In this document: positions 54,271 to 63,010 of the stretch, piece after piece
Layout: each line of letters starts with the position of its first letter
How positions within the stretch are numbered: position 1 is the stretch's first letter
Assembly: GCA_016700175.1 (NCBI GenBank)
Contig: CP065003.1
Coordinates: 816,001 to 880,000 of the forward strand
Length of the DNA stretch: 64,000 nucleotides
Source: Acidobacteriota bacterium
Lineage (GTDB): Bacteria; Acidobacteriota; Blastocatellia; Pyrinomonadales; Pyrinomonadaceae
Reading direction: 5' to 3'
Translations under genes and position numbers: made by a program
Notes under the pieces: generated by a model
What the model was told of the DNA's origin: nothing
The model's database searches: none
The model's input: only the letters and a program-made list of their open reading frames with translations

Positions 54271-55656
54271 TCAGTGTTCTTCAGCCGCCTCTTCGGGAGT
54301 GAGGTTTCCGGCCTCATGGATCGCGCGCGCCGTGTTCGTGAAGACGAGCAGCACCATTCCTACAACGAAGAAGATGATCAGGCCGAGTATCGCCTGCCGG
54401 TAGGACCCGGTCGAAGCGACGACGACCGCGAAGACAAAGTTTCCAAGCCAGGACGTGCCTTTTTCGGAGATCTCGTAGAGCCCGAAGAACGCTGATTCCC
54501 TGTCCTTCGGGATCATCTGGGAATAGAGCGAACGCGAAAGGGCCTGGGCACTGCCGAGGACGAGCCCTATGAAAGCGCCGAGCACCCAAGCCTGCGCGCG
54601 GCTTTCGAGGCCTGCATAGGCGAAGATCACGATCCCGCACCAGATCCCAAGGCTGACGATTATCGTGTACTTCGCCCCGATCACCCTCGCGAGCCTCTCG
54701 AACGAAAGCGAGCCGACGAGCGCCGAGATCTGCGCGAGCATGAAGATCCCGAGAAGGAACGCCTGGTCCGTCTCGAGCCCGTTGCGAACGAAGAGTTCCT
54801 GAGACAGAAAAACAGACGAATTGAGGATCACCGTCTGGATGCCGTCGTTGTAAAAGAGATACGCGATGAGGAACAGTGCGGTGTACTTCAAACGAACCAG
54901 CTCTTTCAGCGTCTGCCACAGTTCGCTGAATCCTATCGCAACCAGCCGTTTGCCCTCCGGAATAACCTTTGTAGCGTTTCTCGAGCGAACGAGCAGGAAC
55001 GTGATCAGTCCGAACGCACCCCACCAGAGCGAAGCCGCGAGCATCGAGATCCGGACCGCCATCGCTTTGCCAAGCCCGATCGAATCCGCCGACTCGATTA
55101 GGACCAGATTCGCGGCGAGCATTATCACTCCGCCGAGATAGCCCGTCGCGAAGCCGTAACTCGAGATCTTGTCCCTCTGGTCCTCGGTCGTAAGGTCCAC
55201 AAGGAACGCGTTGTAAAAGACGTTCGCCGCGGCGAAGCTCATATTCGCGACGATCATCAGCGCGCAGCCGAACAGATAACTGTCGCCGGAAATAAAGAAG
55301 AGCAGACTGCTCGCGGTCACGCCGAGGTAGCAGAAGAAGGCCATCATCTTCTTCTTCAGATGGGTGTAATCGGCGATCGAACCGAGCAGCGGAAGGAACA
55401 GTACCTGCGACACAACGGATAGCGCCAGCGAATAGGGGACGAGCGATTCGGCCGTGACTGAACCGAGCCATCCCAGGCTGAAGACGACGCCGTTCATCCC
55501 CACGTCGTTCTGAGCGAGCGCCGTCAGATAGGGGCCGAGGAGAACGCTGATGACCGTTGTGTAGAACGCCGAGTTCGCCCAGTCATACATCAGCCAGCCG
55601 AAGATCTCGCGTCGGTCGTTCTTCTTCGGCACACTCAGAAGGTTCTCACTCTTCAT
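54271..55656 (-). CDS. MFS transporter, UMF1/Atg22 type
   Basis: A 461-residue, 12-segment major facilitator. The UMF1 signature is at the N-terminus: WLMYDWANSAFYTTVISVLL, followed by LFLPLLGSIADYTHLKKKMM (MFS loop 2-3 motif) and later GSAQALSRSLYSQMIPKDRE. Bacterial members are uncharacterised; the fungal Atg22 relatives export amino acids from vacuoles. The start codon overlaps the stop of the phosphatase-superfamily gene by one base (TGATG), so the two are coupled. Confidence 0.9.
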   Translation of the reverse strand: MKSENLLSVPKKNDRREIFGWLMYDWANSAFYTTVISVLLGPYLTALAQNDVGMNGVVFSLGWLGSVTAESLVPYSLALSVVSQVLFLPLLGSIADYTHLKKKMMAFFCYLGVTASSLLFFISGDSYLFGCALMIVANMSFAAANVFYNAFLVDLTTEDQRDKISSYGFATGYLGGVIMLAANLVLIESADSIGLGKAMAVRISMLAASLWWGAFGLITFLLVRSRNATKVIPEGKRLVAIGFSELWQTLKELVRLKYTALFLIAYLFYNDGIQTVILNSSVFLSQELFVRNGLETDQAFLLGIFMLAQISALVGSLSFERLARVIGAKYTIIVSLGIWCGIVIFAYAGLESRAQAWVLGAFIGLVLGSAQALSRSLYSQMIPKDRESAFFGLYEISEKGTSWLGNFVFAVVVASTGSYRQAILGLIIFFVVGMVLLVFTNTARAIHEAGNLTPEEAAEEH

Positions 55657-56543
55657 CAGGCAAGGAGTTCGCGCACAAGCGGCGCGATGTCGGTAAGGTC
55701 TCTGACCTTGTCAGCGCTTTCCTCAGCGCGGCGGCCCCAGATCACGGTCGGGACCTTGTTGAGGGTGTGGTTGCGGACGGACAGATTCTCGACGTTGCCG
55801 TGGTCGCTTGTCAAGATGACCGTCGTGCGGCTGAGATCGGAGTATTCCACGGTCTTGCGAAGGAAAGACGCGAGCTCGGGAAGATGTACTTTCGCCCGGT
55901 CCATATCCTGATCGTGCCCGATCTTGTCCGTGATGAAGTGTTCGTAGAGCACGAACCGGCTATCTTTCGCGAGACCTGCAAGTATCTCTGCCGCATCGCC
56001 CGGCGAGAACTCCGGAACGTCGAATCCGCGCTCGCGCAGACTGCGGTTCGTGAAATCGTGAAAAACGGAGCGCCGTCCGAGGAGGTCCGGGATCTTTCTG
56101 AAAGGAATGCCGGCCGATTCGACCGCGAACGTGGTAGCGGACTTCCATCGGGGCGTGCCCTCGAAGAACTGCGGGGTGTAGGCGTTGGCGAAGAGGCTGG
56201 GTGTGTTCCCGCTTTCTACGAGCCTCTTGAATATCGAATGCTCGCGAATGATCTCCTTCAAAGGCTCGTTCGGGAACCCCTGCTTGTGCCTTCCCAGCCG
56301 TTTCGGAGCGTTGATCCCGGTCAGGATCGTGGTCTGACCGGAGGCGCTCTGGGGCCGGCCTTCAACTCCGAGAGTCGCGTCGGTCCTCGCCAGGAAGCCG
56401 CCGAACTCGACCCCGCTTTCCTCGTCTTCAAAATGCGCGAGCGGCCCCGCGTCGCACTGCCATAAAGGGTTCTCGTCGGCCCGGCGCCCGATACCGAGGC
56501 CATCGACGAAAAAAAGGATCACGGAGTTACCGGTATCAGCCAT
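55656..56543 (-). CDS. Alkaline-phosphatase-superfamily metalloenzyme
   Basis: A 295-residue cytosolic protein with the metal-site pattern of the iPGM/phosphopentomutase/phosphodiesterase superfamily. The motifs are VILFFVDGLGIG (Asp), SASGQTTILTGINAP (Ser/Thr nucleophile region), FITDKIGHDQDMDRA (Asp, His) and VILTSDHGNVENLSVRNHT (Asp-His and His). It lacks the cap insert of phosphoglycerate mutase and a signal peptide. Substrate unknown. It is between the hemD-like gene (7 bp) and the MFS gene (overlap). Confidence 0.82.
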   Translation of the reverse strand: MADTGNSVILFFVDGLGIGRRADENPLWQCDAGPLAHFEDEESGVEFGGFLARTDATLGVEGRPQSASGQTTILTGINAPKRLGRHKQGFPNEPLKEIIREHSIFKRLVESGNTPSLFANAYTPQFFEGTPRWKSATTFAVESAGIPFRKIPDLLGRRSVFHDFTNRSLRERGFDVPEFSPGDAAEILAGLAKDSRFVLYEHFITDKIGHDQDMDRAKVHLPELASFLRKTVEYSDLSRTTVILTSDHGNVENLSVRNHTLNKVPTVIWGRRAEESADKVRDLTDIAPLVRELLA

Positions 56544-56550
56544 AATCAGA

Positions 56551-57273
56551 TCACACTACACGAGCCTCAAGCCCCAACTCCCGGAGCGCGGACTTCGTCA
56601 GTTCGTCGGCGCAAAGGATCTCTTCCCCGGAACCCAAAACATCGAAACCGTGAGCCTGTTCCAGTACGCGCAGGAGGACCAGATCGTAAGCGGAGGAAAC
56701 AAAAACCGCATCCGCCGCTCCGCCTTTGAAAAGGGCCTTTTCGCGGGCAAATCCCTGCAAACCGCCTCTGCGAAGTTCGAACAGCCACAGAGTTTCGATC
56801 CCGCCAAACGATCCGATGGGCAAGCCGCGGGGCAGTGCTTCCTCAACCGAGCCGATCACAAGGAGAGTCCTTTTCCCAAGGACCGGCTCTCCCCCTGCGT
56901 AGTCAGCCACGGATCTCGCGATCGACCGCTCGGTAAGGTCTGAAGGGATAATATCGGCGTGAAGCTGGATGAACCGCAGCTGATCTGCGACGGCCTCCCC
57001 AAGTGCACAGATCACACAAGAATCGAATTGGAACAGATCGACTCCCCTGGACTCGGCCAGAAAACCGAGACGCTCCACCGACAGGATATCGGGAAACAAC
57101 ACCCAGTCGAACCGACCCGGACCCTCCAGCAGCGATAACTCTTGTTCACCTGGATCACGCGGCACGACGCCCGGGTCAGGAAGAGCGAACATCTCGTATC
57201 CCAATGCTTCAAGTCGGCGGACCGACGCACTGTTTCTCTCACTCTGAAAAACCGCGACGGCGCCTCTATTCAT
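56551..57273 (-). CDS. Uroporphyrinogen-III synthase-like protein
   Basis: Would cyclise hydroxymethylbilane to uroporphyrinogen III. The 240-residue reading from the ATG at 57273 (MNRGAVAVFQSERN) matches family length. Two Rossmann-like halves show typical spacing: FALPDPG, then DWVLFPDILSVERLGFL, CVICALGEAVADQLRF, IPSDLTERSIARSVADY, and ADAVFVSSAYDLVLLRVLEQ. The HemD family has few invariant residues, so assignment is by pattern. The frame continues upstream to 57411, but that part overlaps the divergent gene's start. It heads the operon that ends with ptsI. No other haem genes are present here. Confidence 0.72.
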   Translation of the reverse strand: MNRGAVAVFQSERNSASVRRLEALGYEMFALPDPGVVPRDPGEQELSLLEGPGRFDWVLFPDILSVERLGFLAESRGVDLFQFDSCVICALGEAVADQLRFIQLHADIIPSDLTERSIARSVADYAGGEPVLGKRTLLVIGSVEEALPRGLPIGSFGGIETLWLFELRRGGLQGFAREKALFKGGAADAVFVSSAYDLVLLRVLEQAHGFDVLGSGEEILCADELTKSALRELGLEARVV

Positions 57274-57401
57274 CGGCTGAGACCCCGGGAAAAGCGTAGG
57301 ACCACCTGTTTGCAATTGGCCTTCAAAATAAGTAACTTTGAACCTTGGTTCATACAAGACGGGACCAGTTCCCGGCCCCCAATAATTAATAAGATCCTGT
57401 A

Positions 57402-58382
57402 ATGAAAGCAATGATCCTGGCCGCGGGCTACGGCACGCGGCTGTTCCCTTTAACGATCGACCGAACGAAGCCGGCGATCCCGCTTCTGGGCAAGCCGCTT
57501 GTCGGTTACGTTGCCGAATACCTCGCCCGATTCGGGATCAAGGATGTGATCGTAAATCTTCATCATCAGCCGGAGTCTGTCAAGCGTGCACTTGGAGACG
57601 GAAGCGACTTCGGCGTGAAGATCCACTACACGCTGGAACTGCCCAAGATACTGGGTACCGCGGGAGCTCTCGACAATGCGCGAGAGCATCTGGAAGACGA
57701 CACTTTCCTGATCATCAACGGCAAGATCGTCACCGATATCGATATCAGCGCCGCGATCGAAGCGCACAGATCGTCGGGGGCCCTGGCGACGATGGTCCTG
57801 AAAGAGAATTCGGCGCGAGAGGCATTCTCGGAAGTGTATGTCGAAGGCTCGCGGATCACCGGATTCGGCGATTTCCCCGATCCGAACGGGACGGGGAACG
57901 CGCCTTTGATGTTCACCGGCATCCACATTCTCGAACCCAGGGTATTCGACTACATCCCGCGCGGGGTCTATTCCGATATCGTGCCGACCTTCTACAACCC
58001 CGCGATAAGGAAAGGCGAACTGATCGGCGCGCATATCACCGACGCTCGCTGGTTCGAGCTGTCCACGATCCCCAGGTATCTGGAAATCAGCCTCAAGCTC
58101 CTGAACGGCAGTTCTGAAAGGATGATCGTAGGCCGTAACCCGAAGATCGCGCACGATGCGAGGCTCGGCGATTCGGTTCTCTGGGACAATGTCACGATCG
58201 AGGACGGTGCGACGGTCGAAAGGTCGATCATCGGCGACGACGTCGTCGTCCGAAGCGGCGAAGTGATGCGGGATGTCGCAGTGGTCAGAAAGGAGATCAT
58301 AGAAAGCCTGGGTACGATTCCCGAGAAAGCACTCAGGGGCGAAGTGGTCGGAGAGAACTACATCGTCTCGCTCAAACAATGA
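57402..58382 (+). CDS. Nucleotidyltransferase, MurU-like, with C-terminal left-handed beta-helix
   Basis: A sugar-1-phosphate nucleotidyltransferase of 326 residues. The N-terminal domain has MILAAGYGTRLFPLTIDRTKPAIPL (signature G-x-G-T-R and K), then LGTAGALDNAREHL and FLIINGKIVTDID. About 90 residues at the end form a hexapeptide helix (VLWDNVTIEDGATVERSIIGDD). Its partner gene encodes an AmgK-like kinase and overlaps it by 4 bp, which points to the MurU/AmgK cell-wall recycling route (MurNAc-1-phosphate to UDP-MurNAc). MurU of Pseudomonas is about 223 residues and lacks the helix, so a mannose- or glucose-1-phosphate specificity is not excluded. Confidence 0.85.
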   Translation: MKAMILAAGYGTRLFPLTIDRTKPAIPLLGKPLVGYVAEYLARFGIKDVIVNLHHQPESVKRALGDGSDFGVKIHYTLELPKILGTAGALDNAREHLEDDTFLIINGKIVTDIDISAAIEAHRSSGALATMVLKENSAREAFSEVYVEGSRITGFGDFPDPNGTGNAPLMFTGIHILEPRVFDYIPRGVYSDIVPTFYNPAIRKGELIGAHITDARWFELSTIPRYLEISLKLLNGSSERMIVGRNPKIAHDARLGDSVLWDNVTIEDGATVERSIIGDDVVVRSGEVMRDVAVVRKEIIESLGTIPEKALRGEVVGENYIVSLKQ

Positions 58383-59410
58383 ATGCACGGCCGATGCACC
58401 AGACCCCTGAAGATTCCGCACCTCAGAGACTCCAGGCATTTCTGTCCTCGAGGGGACAGCCGGACTGGATCGAACCGCTTACGCCGGACGCGTCTGCAAG
58501 AAACTACTTCAGGGTATCGTGGGAGGGACGCCCGGCCGTCGCTTGCGTCTATCCTGAGGCGTTTGACAAGAAGCTTCCGTGGCTGGACACGACGGCCTTG
58601 TTCTCGGCCGCGGGCGTCCCTGTTGCAGAGGTCTATGCGGCTGAGCCGGGAGTCGGCATCATTGTCCAGCAGGACCTCGGAGACAGGCTGTTGTCGGCGA
58701 TACTCGAAACCGGTTCCGAAAGCAACGCTGAACTGATCGACCGGGCGGTCCGGCTGATAGCGAAGATCCAGGCGGCAACCGAACTCGCACGCGAGCGCCG
58801 CTCGATCGCGTACAGGCTCAGGTTCGACCGGGAGAAACTTGAGTGGGAGCTGGGATTCTTTCTCGACCACCATTTCGGAAGCTTGCTGAAGAAACCGCTC
58901 TCGAGAGGCCTGGAAACGTCCGTGAGACAGGAATTCGCTTCGCTCGCCGAAGACCTGGAGGAATACTCGAAGTACCTCACGCACAGAGATTTCCACGCGT
59001 CGAATCTGATGGTAGCGGATGACGGGCGCCTTTTCCTGATAGATCATCAGGATGCGAGGCTCGGTTCGGCGGCGTACGATCTTGTTTCGCTGCTCCTTGA
59101 CCGGATCAAGGAGCCGCCTTCAAAACCCCGGCTCGATGAGAAAAGGGAGCTTCTGCTGAGGGAAAGATCATTGCTGGGCCTCGAGAGCATCGAACCCGAA
59201 GCGTTCGAGTTCGAGTTCGACCTGGTTGCGATCCAGAGGTGCCTGAAGGCGATCGGCACATTTTCCAACCAGGCGGGCAATTTCGGAAGATCGAACTACC
59301 TTCCGTACATCAGTCCGATGTTCGGGGTTGTCGAGGAAACCTGCAAAAGGATCCGGCGCTACCCGGCGGTCTTGGAAATGATCGGCGTAGCGCAAGGGCG
59401 GTTTGATTAA
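58379..59410 (+). CDS. AmgK-like anomeric sugar kinase (APH fold)
   Basis: A 343-residue cytosolic kinase with an aminoglycoside-phosphotransferase fold. Motifs: DASARNYFRVSWEGRPAVAC (ATP-binding strands), VQQDLGDRL, the catalytic loop HRDFHASNLMV, and the metal site LFLIDHQDARLGS followed by AAYDLVSLLLD. These match AmgK, which phosphorylates MurNAc and GlcNAc at the anomeric carbon. The pair with the MurU-like gene supports peptidoglycan recycling that bypasses GlcNAc-6-P. The start overlaps the preceding stop (ATGA), and the stop overlaps the asnS start by one base. An internal Met at residue 6 is an alternative start. Confidence 0.88.
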   Translation: MNARPMHQTPEDSAPQRLQAFLSSRGQPDWIEPLTPDASARNYFRVSWEGRPAVACVYPEAFDKKLPWLDTTALFSAAGVPVAEVYAAEPGVGIIVQQDLGDRLLSAILETGSESNAELIDRAVRLIAKIQAATELARERRSIAYRLRFDREKLEWELGFFLDHHFGSLLKKPLSRGLETSVRQEFASLAEDLEEYSKYLTHRDFHASNLMVADDGRLFLIDHQDARLGSAAYDLVSLLLDRIKEPPSKPRLDEKRELLLRERSLLGLESIEPEAFEFEFDLVAIQRCLKAIGTFSNQAGNFGRSNYLPYISPMFGVVEETCKRIRRYPAVLEMIGVAQGRFD

Positions 59411-60726
59411 TGATGGACCAAACATATGTTGAAGACCTTTCGGGAATGATCGGCGAGGACGTCGTCCTGAAAGGCTGGCTCTACAATTCGCGCTCGAGCG
59501 GCAAGCTCGTGTTCCTGCAGCTTCGGGACGGAACGGGCATCGTTCAGTGCGTCGTGTTCAAGGGGAATGTCGATGACGACACCTTTGAGCAGGCTAAATC
59601 ACTCGGACAGGAGTCTTCGCTGATCGTCCGCGGCAAGGTGAAAGAAGACGCCCGGTCGCCGATCGGCGTGGAGATCGATGTCACGGGCGTCGACATCGTC
59701 CAGGCGGCGGCCGATTACCCTATCACTCCCAAGGAACACGGAACCGAGTTCCTTATGGACCACAGGCATCTTTGGATCCGTTCGAAGAAACAGCACGCGG
59801 TCCTGCGGGTCCGGCACACGGTGATCAAGGCGACGCGCGATTACTTCGACGACAACGGGTTCATCCTCGCCGACACGCCGATCTTCACTCCCGCCGCCTG
59901 CGAGGGGACGACGACACTGTTCGAGGTCGATTATTTTGAGGACAACAAGGCCTACCTGACCCAGAGCGGCCAGCTTTACAACGAGGCAACCGCCGCGGCC
60001 TTCGGAAAGAGCTATGCTTTCGGGCCCACGTTTCGCGCTGAAAAATCAAAGACGCGCAGGCATCTGACCGAGTTCTGGATGGTCGAGCCGGAGGTAGCCT
60101 ACGCGCATCTCGAGGACATGATGGACCTCGGCGAGGGGCTGATCCTCGCGATCGTCTCGAGGGTTTTGGAAGAGAGAAAGGAAGAGCTCGAGACACTCGA
60201 GCGCGACGTGTCGAAGCTTGAATCGATCGCCTCGCCTTTTCCGCGAATCCACTATGACGAGGCCGTGAATATGCTCCGGAAGGGTCACGAGGACGGCGAA
60301 CTGGAGAACCTCTTCGAATGGGGAGGGGATTTCGGGGCTCCGGACGAGACCTATCTTTCCCAGCAGTTTGGAAAACCTGTTTTCGTCCATCACTTCCCCG
60401 CCGCGATCAAAGCGTTCTACTTCGAGAGGGACAGGGAGCGGCCCGAGCTCGCTCTCGGCGTCGATCTTCTAGCCCCCGAAGGTTACGGCGAGATCATAGG
60501 CGGCGGAGAACGCGCGACCGACATAGAATTTCTGGAGAAACAGATCGAGGAGCACGGCCTGCCGAAGGAATCTTTCGAGTGGTATCTGGACCTGAGGCGC
60601 TTCGGATCTGTCCCGCACGCGGGATTCGGAATGGGCATCGAGCGCTGCACCGCCTGGATGTGCGGGATCGAACACATACGCGAGACGATCCCTTTCCCGA
60701 GGATGCTTTACAGGCTGAGACCGTGA
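59410..60726 (+). CDS. asnS: Asparaginyl-tRNA synthetase
   Basis: Charges tRNA-Asn. The 438-residue class IIb enzyme has an N-terminal OB-fold anticodon domain (LKGWLYNSRSSGKLVFLQLRDG). The catalytic core shows motif 2 with FGPTFRAEKSKTRRHLTEFW, ITPKEHGTEFLMDHRHLWIR, TQSGQLYNEATAAAF, and motif 3 with GFGMGIERCTAWM. AsnS rather than AspS is indicated by the EGTTTLFEV and FGKPVFVHHFPAAIKAFY segments. The archaeal-like AsnS/AspS2 type is also possible but the fit to AsnS is better. Its stop codon is followed at once by a short-repeat array. Confidence 0.95.
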   Translation: MMDQTYVEDLSGMIGEDVVLKGWLYNSRSSGKLVFLQLRDGTGIVQCVVFKGNVDDDTFEQAKSLGQESSLIVRGKVKEDARSPIGVEIDVTGVDIVQAAADYPITPKEHGTEFLMDHRHLWIRSKKQHAVLRVRHTVIKATRDYFDDNGFILADTPIFTPAACEGTTTLFEVDYFEDNKAYLTQSGQLYNEATAAAFGKSYAFGPTFRAEKSKTRRHLTEFWMVEPEVAYAHLEDMMDLGEGLILAIVSRVLEERKEELETLERDVSKLESIASPFPRIHYDEAVNMLRKGHEDGELENLFEWGGDFGAPDETYLSQQFGKPVFVHHFPAAIKAFYFERDRERPELALGVDLLAPEGYGEIIGGGERATDIEFLEKQIEEHGLPKESFEWYLDLRRFGSVPHAGFGMGIERCTAWMCGIEHIRETIPFPRMLYRLRP

Positions 60727-61294
60727 GCTGTGAGCAGTTAGCAGTAAGCAGTGAGCGGTAAGCCGTTTAGCCCCCGCACTTGTGCGGGGGTAGCTAAGTT
60801 GTAGGTGACGTGTCCGAAGCCTGACCGTTAGGGAGGGCTACCTCAGGCAAGTGAGCGGTAAGCCGTAAGCAGTGAGCCGTGTAGCGGCGGGATTGCCCGC
60901 TTCGTGAGCGGTGAGCGGTGAGCAGTAAGCAGTGAGCAGTGAGCCGTGAGCCGTGTAGCGGCGGGATTGCCCGCTTCGTGAGCGGTGAGCGGTGAGCAGT
61001 AAGCAGTGAGCTGTGAGCGGTGAGCAGTGAGCCGTTTAGCGGCGGGCTTGCCCGCTTCGTGAGTAGTGAGCCTAGGCGGTGAGCAGTGAGCAGTGAGCAG
61101 TAAAGAGGGCTACCATTTTCTGGGAGAGCAAAAGCACCAATGGCTCATGGCGAACGATTCTACTTCAGTCGCACAAGTGCGCCTTCTAAAGTGCTCACTG
61201 CCTACTGCTCACCACTTACTGCTCACTGCTCACCGCTCACTGCTCACTGCTCACAGCTACCTGCTCACTGCTCACCGCTCACACGAACGAACAC
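60727..61294. repeat. Large inverted array of GTGAGCAGT-type repeats
   Basis: The left arm (60727-61101) consists of many variants of GTGAGCAGT and AGTAAGCAGT on the plus strand. The right arm (61190-61290) has the complement ACTGCTCAC. In the left arm a 66-bp block is duplicated exactly at 60872-60937 and 60946-61011; both contain GCGGCGGGATTGCCCGC. A hairpin CCCCCGCACTTGTGCGGGGG lies at 60771-60790. The array begins at the asnS stop codon and ends 13 bp before the next ATG. No coding potential. Confidence 0.88.
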
Positions 61295-61306
61295 GATTTA
61301 CGAACA

Positions 61307-62554
61307 ATGAAAAGGTCAATAATATTAATCGTCCTCCTTGTCTTTCTTGCGATCCCTGCCGTCGCACAGCAGAAGGTCAAGGACCTCAAGCCGACCGTCG
61401 TCCTGATCTCGATCGACGGCTTCCGGTATGACTATCTCGACCTATACAGCCCGCCGAACCTCTCGAAACTGGCCGAGAAAGGCGTCCGGGCGAGATGGAT
61501 GATCCCTTCGTTTCCAACGAAGACGTTCCCGAACCACTATACCGTCGCGACCGGTCTGTATCCCCAGAACCACGGGATCACGGACAACAATATGTACGAT
61601 CCCGAGTTTGACGCCGAATTCGGGCTTGGCAAACGCGAGGAAGTGCAGAATCCAAGGTGGTGGGGTGGCGAGCCGATCTGGGTAACCGCTGAAAAACAGG
61701 GTCAGACCGCCGCCGCATACTTCTTCCCGGGAACGGAGACCAAGATCGGCGGCGTACAGCCGACATTCTGGCGCGAATATGACGGCGACGTCGCGAACGA
61801 GACCCGCATCGACACGATCCTCACCTGGTTCGATCTGCCCGCGAACGAAAGGCCGACGATGTACACCTTGTACTTCAGTGACGTCGATGACGCAGGGCAC
61901 AGGTATTCTCCCGACGCGGAAGAGACCAGGGCTGCGGTTTTGAAGGTCGACGAGATGATCGGGCGGCTGGTCGACGGATTCAAGAAACGCGGGATCGAAG
62001 GGAAGGTCAATCTGATCATAGTCTCGGACCACGGAATGGTCACGGTCCCGGCGCGCAACAGGATCGTGCTCGACGAGATGTTCGACGTCTCGAAGGCGGA
62101 ACGTGTGATCTGGGTCGGGGAGATCGTGCAGATCTGGCCGAAAGAAGGCGAGGAAGACGCGATCTACAACGCTATCAAACCGAAGCTTCCGGGACAGGCG
62201 AAGATCTACAGGAAATCGGAGATCCCCGCGAGATACAAGTACAGCAAGAATCGGAGGATCGCACCGCTGCTGGTCCTTCCCGATGCCGGCTGGGTGTTGG
62301 TGAACAGGGCGCGCGCGGACAAAATGGACGCGGAACGGCCTGCGGATTCAGTCGGCGGCTCCCACGGCTACGACAATCTCGCACCGGAAATGCGTGCGCT
62401 GTTCATAGCGAACGGACCGGCGTTCAAGCGGTCATATACCGCCGATCCGTTCTCGAACGTCGAGGTTTACAACCTCATGTGCCACATTCTCGGGCTCACG
62501 CCTGCCCCGAACGACGGCTACCTGGACAATGTAAAGGAAGTTCTGAAGAAGTGA
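61307..62554 (+). CDS. Exported nucleotide pyrophosphatase/phosphodiesterase (NPP) family enzyme
   Basis: A 415-residue protein with a signal peptide (SIILIVLLVFLAIPAVAQQ). The two-zinc site of NPP enzymes is readable: VVLISIDGFRYDYL (Asp), MIPSFPTKTFPNHYTVATG (Thr nucleophile), YFSDVDDAGHRYSPD (Asp, His), LIIVSDHGMV (Asp, His), and a late His in GGSHGYDN. It hydrolyses phosphodiester or pyrophosphate bonds of nucleotides or lipids outside the cytoplasm. It stands alone between repeat arrays. A start codon at 61307 is fixed by the signal peptide. Confidence 0.93.
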   Translation: MKRSIILIVLLVFLAIPAVAQQKVKDLKPTVVLISIDGFRYDYLDLYSPPNLSKLAEKGVRARWMIPSFPTKTFPNHYTVATGLYPQNHGITDNNMYDPEFDAEFGLGKREEVQNPRWWGGEPIWVTAEKQGQTAAAYFFPGTETKIGGVQPTFWREYDGDVANETRIDTILTWFDLPANERPTMYTLYFSDVDDAGHRYSPDAEETRAAVLKVDEMIGRLVDGFKKRGIEGKVNLIIVSDHGMVTVPARNRIVLDEMFDVSKAERVIWVGEIVQIWPKEGEEDAIYNAIKPKLPGQAKIYRKSEIPARYKYSKNRRIAPLLVLPDAGWVLVNRARADKMDAERPADSVGGSHGYDNLAPEMRALFIANGPAFKRSYTADPFSNVEVYNLMCHILGLTPAPNDGYLDNVKEVLKK

Positions 62555-62584
62555 CGAGCTACGATGAGCTTCAGCTTGTCGGGA

Positions 62585-62809
62585 CTTCACCACAGAGAGC
62601 ACAGAGGGAAAAAAGGACACGGATGAACACAGATGGAAGAGGATAACTCCTTGGCCGGCACTCCGAGTTGTTTCTCGAATCTGTGACTATCCCTGTCTTG
62701 ATCCGTGTAAATCCGTGTCCTTCCCGCACCAGTCCGAAGAGCTTCAGATTGTCAGGAATTCACCACGGAGAACACGGAGGGAAGAAAGGACACGGATAAA
62801 CACAGATGG
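62585..62809. repeat. Imperfect direct and inverted CACAGAG-type repeats
   Basis: TTCACCACAGAGAGCACAGA... to ...GATGG (62586-62635) recurs in altered form as 62759-62808. Each carries GGACACGGATNAACACAGAT. Between them AAATCCGTGTCCTT (about 62709-62722) is the reverse orientation of the same motif. The remainder of the 62555-63010 spacer has no gene that I can support. Confidence 0.7.
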
Positions 62810-63010
62810 ATCAGCTCCCCTTCGTGCTTCTTTGTGTCGCTCCGTGGTTCGCTTCGCCCAATGCCCGCAGGATGCGGCCGCCCCTTTGCTTCTCGTTCCA
62901 CCCTCGTTTAATATCCCCGCCATTTCCTGTATTATGCATCCGTAACCCTCAATTGAACTTACGGGCAATCAGAGCACACCTTGGGACCGTGCCGAAAGAT
63001 CACTTCGCAA

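Noticed and set aside
60727..61294. CRISPR or replication iterons
   Set aside because: Variable short words with no constant spacers, no rep or dnaA gene nearby, and the same kind of array follows other stops.
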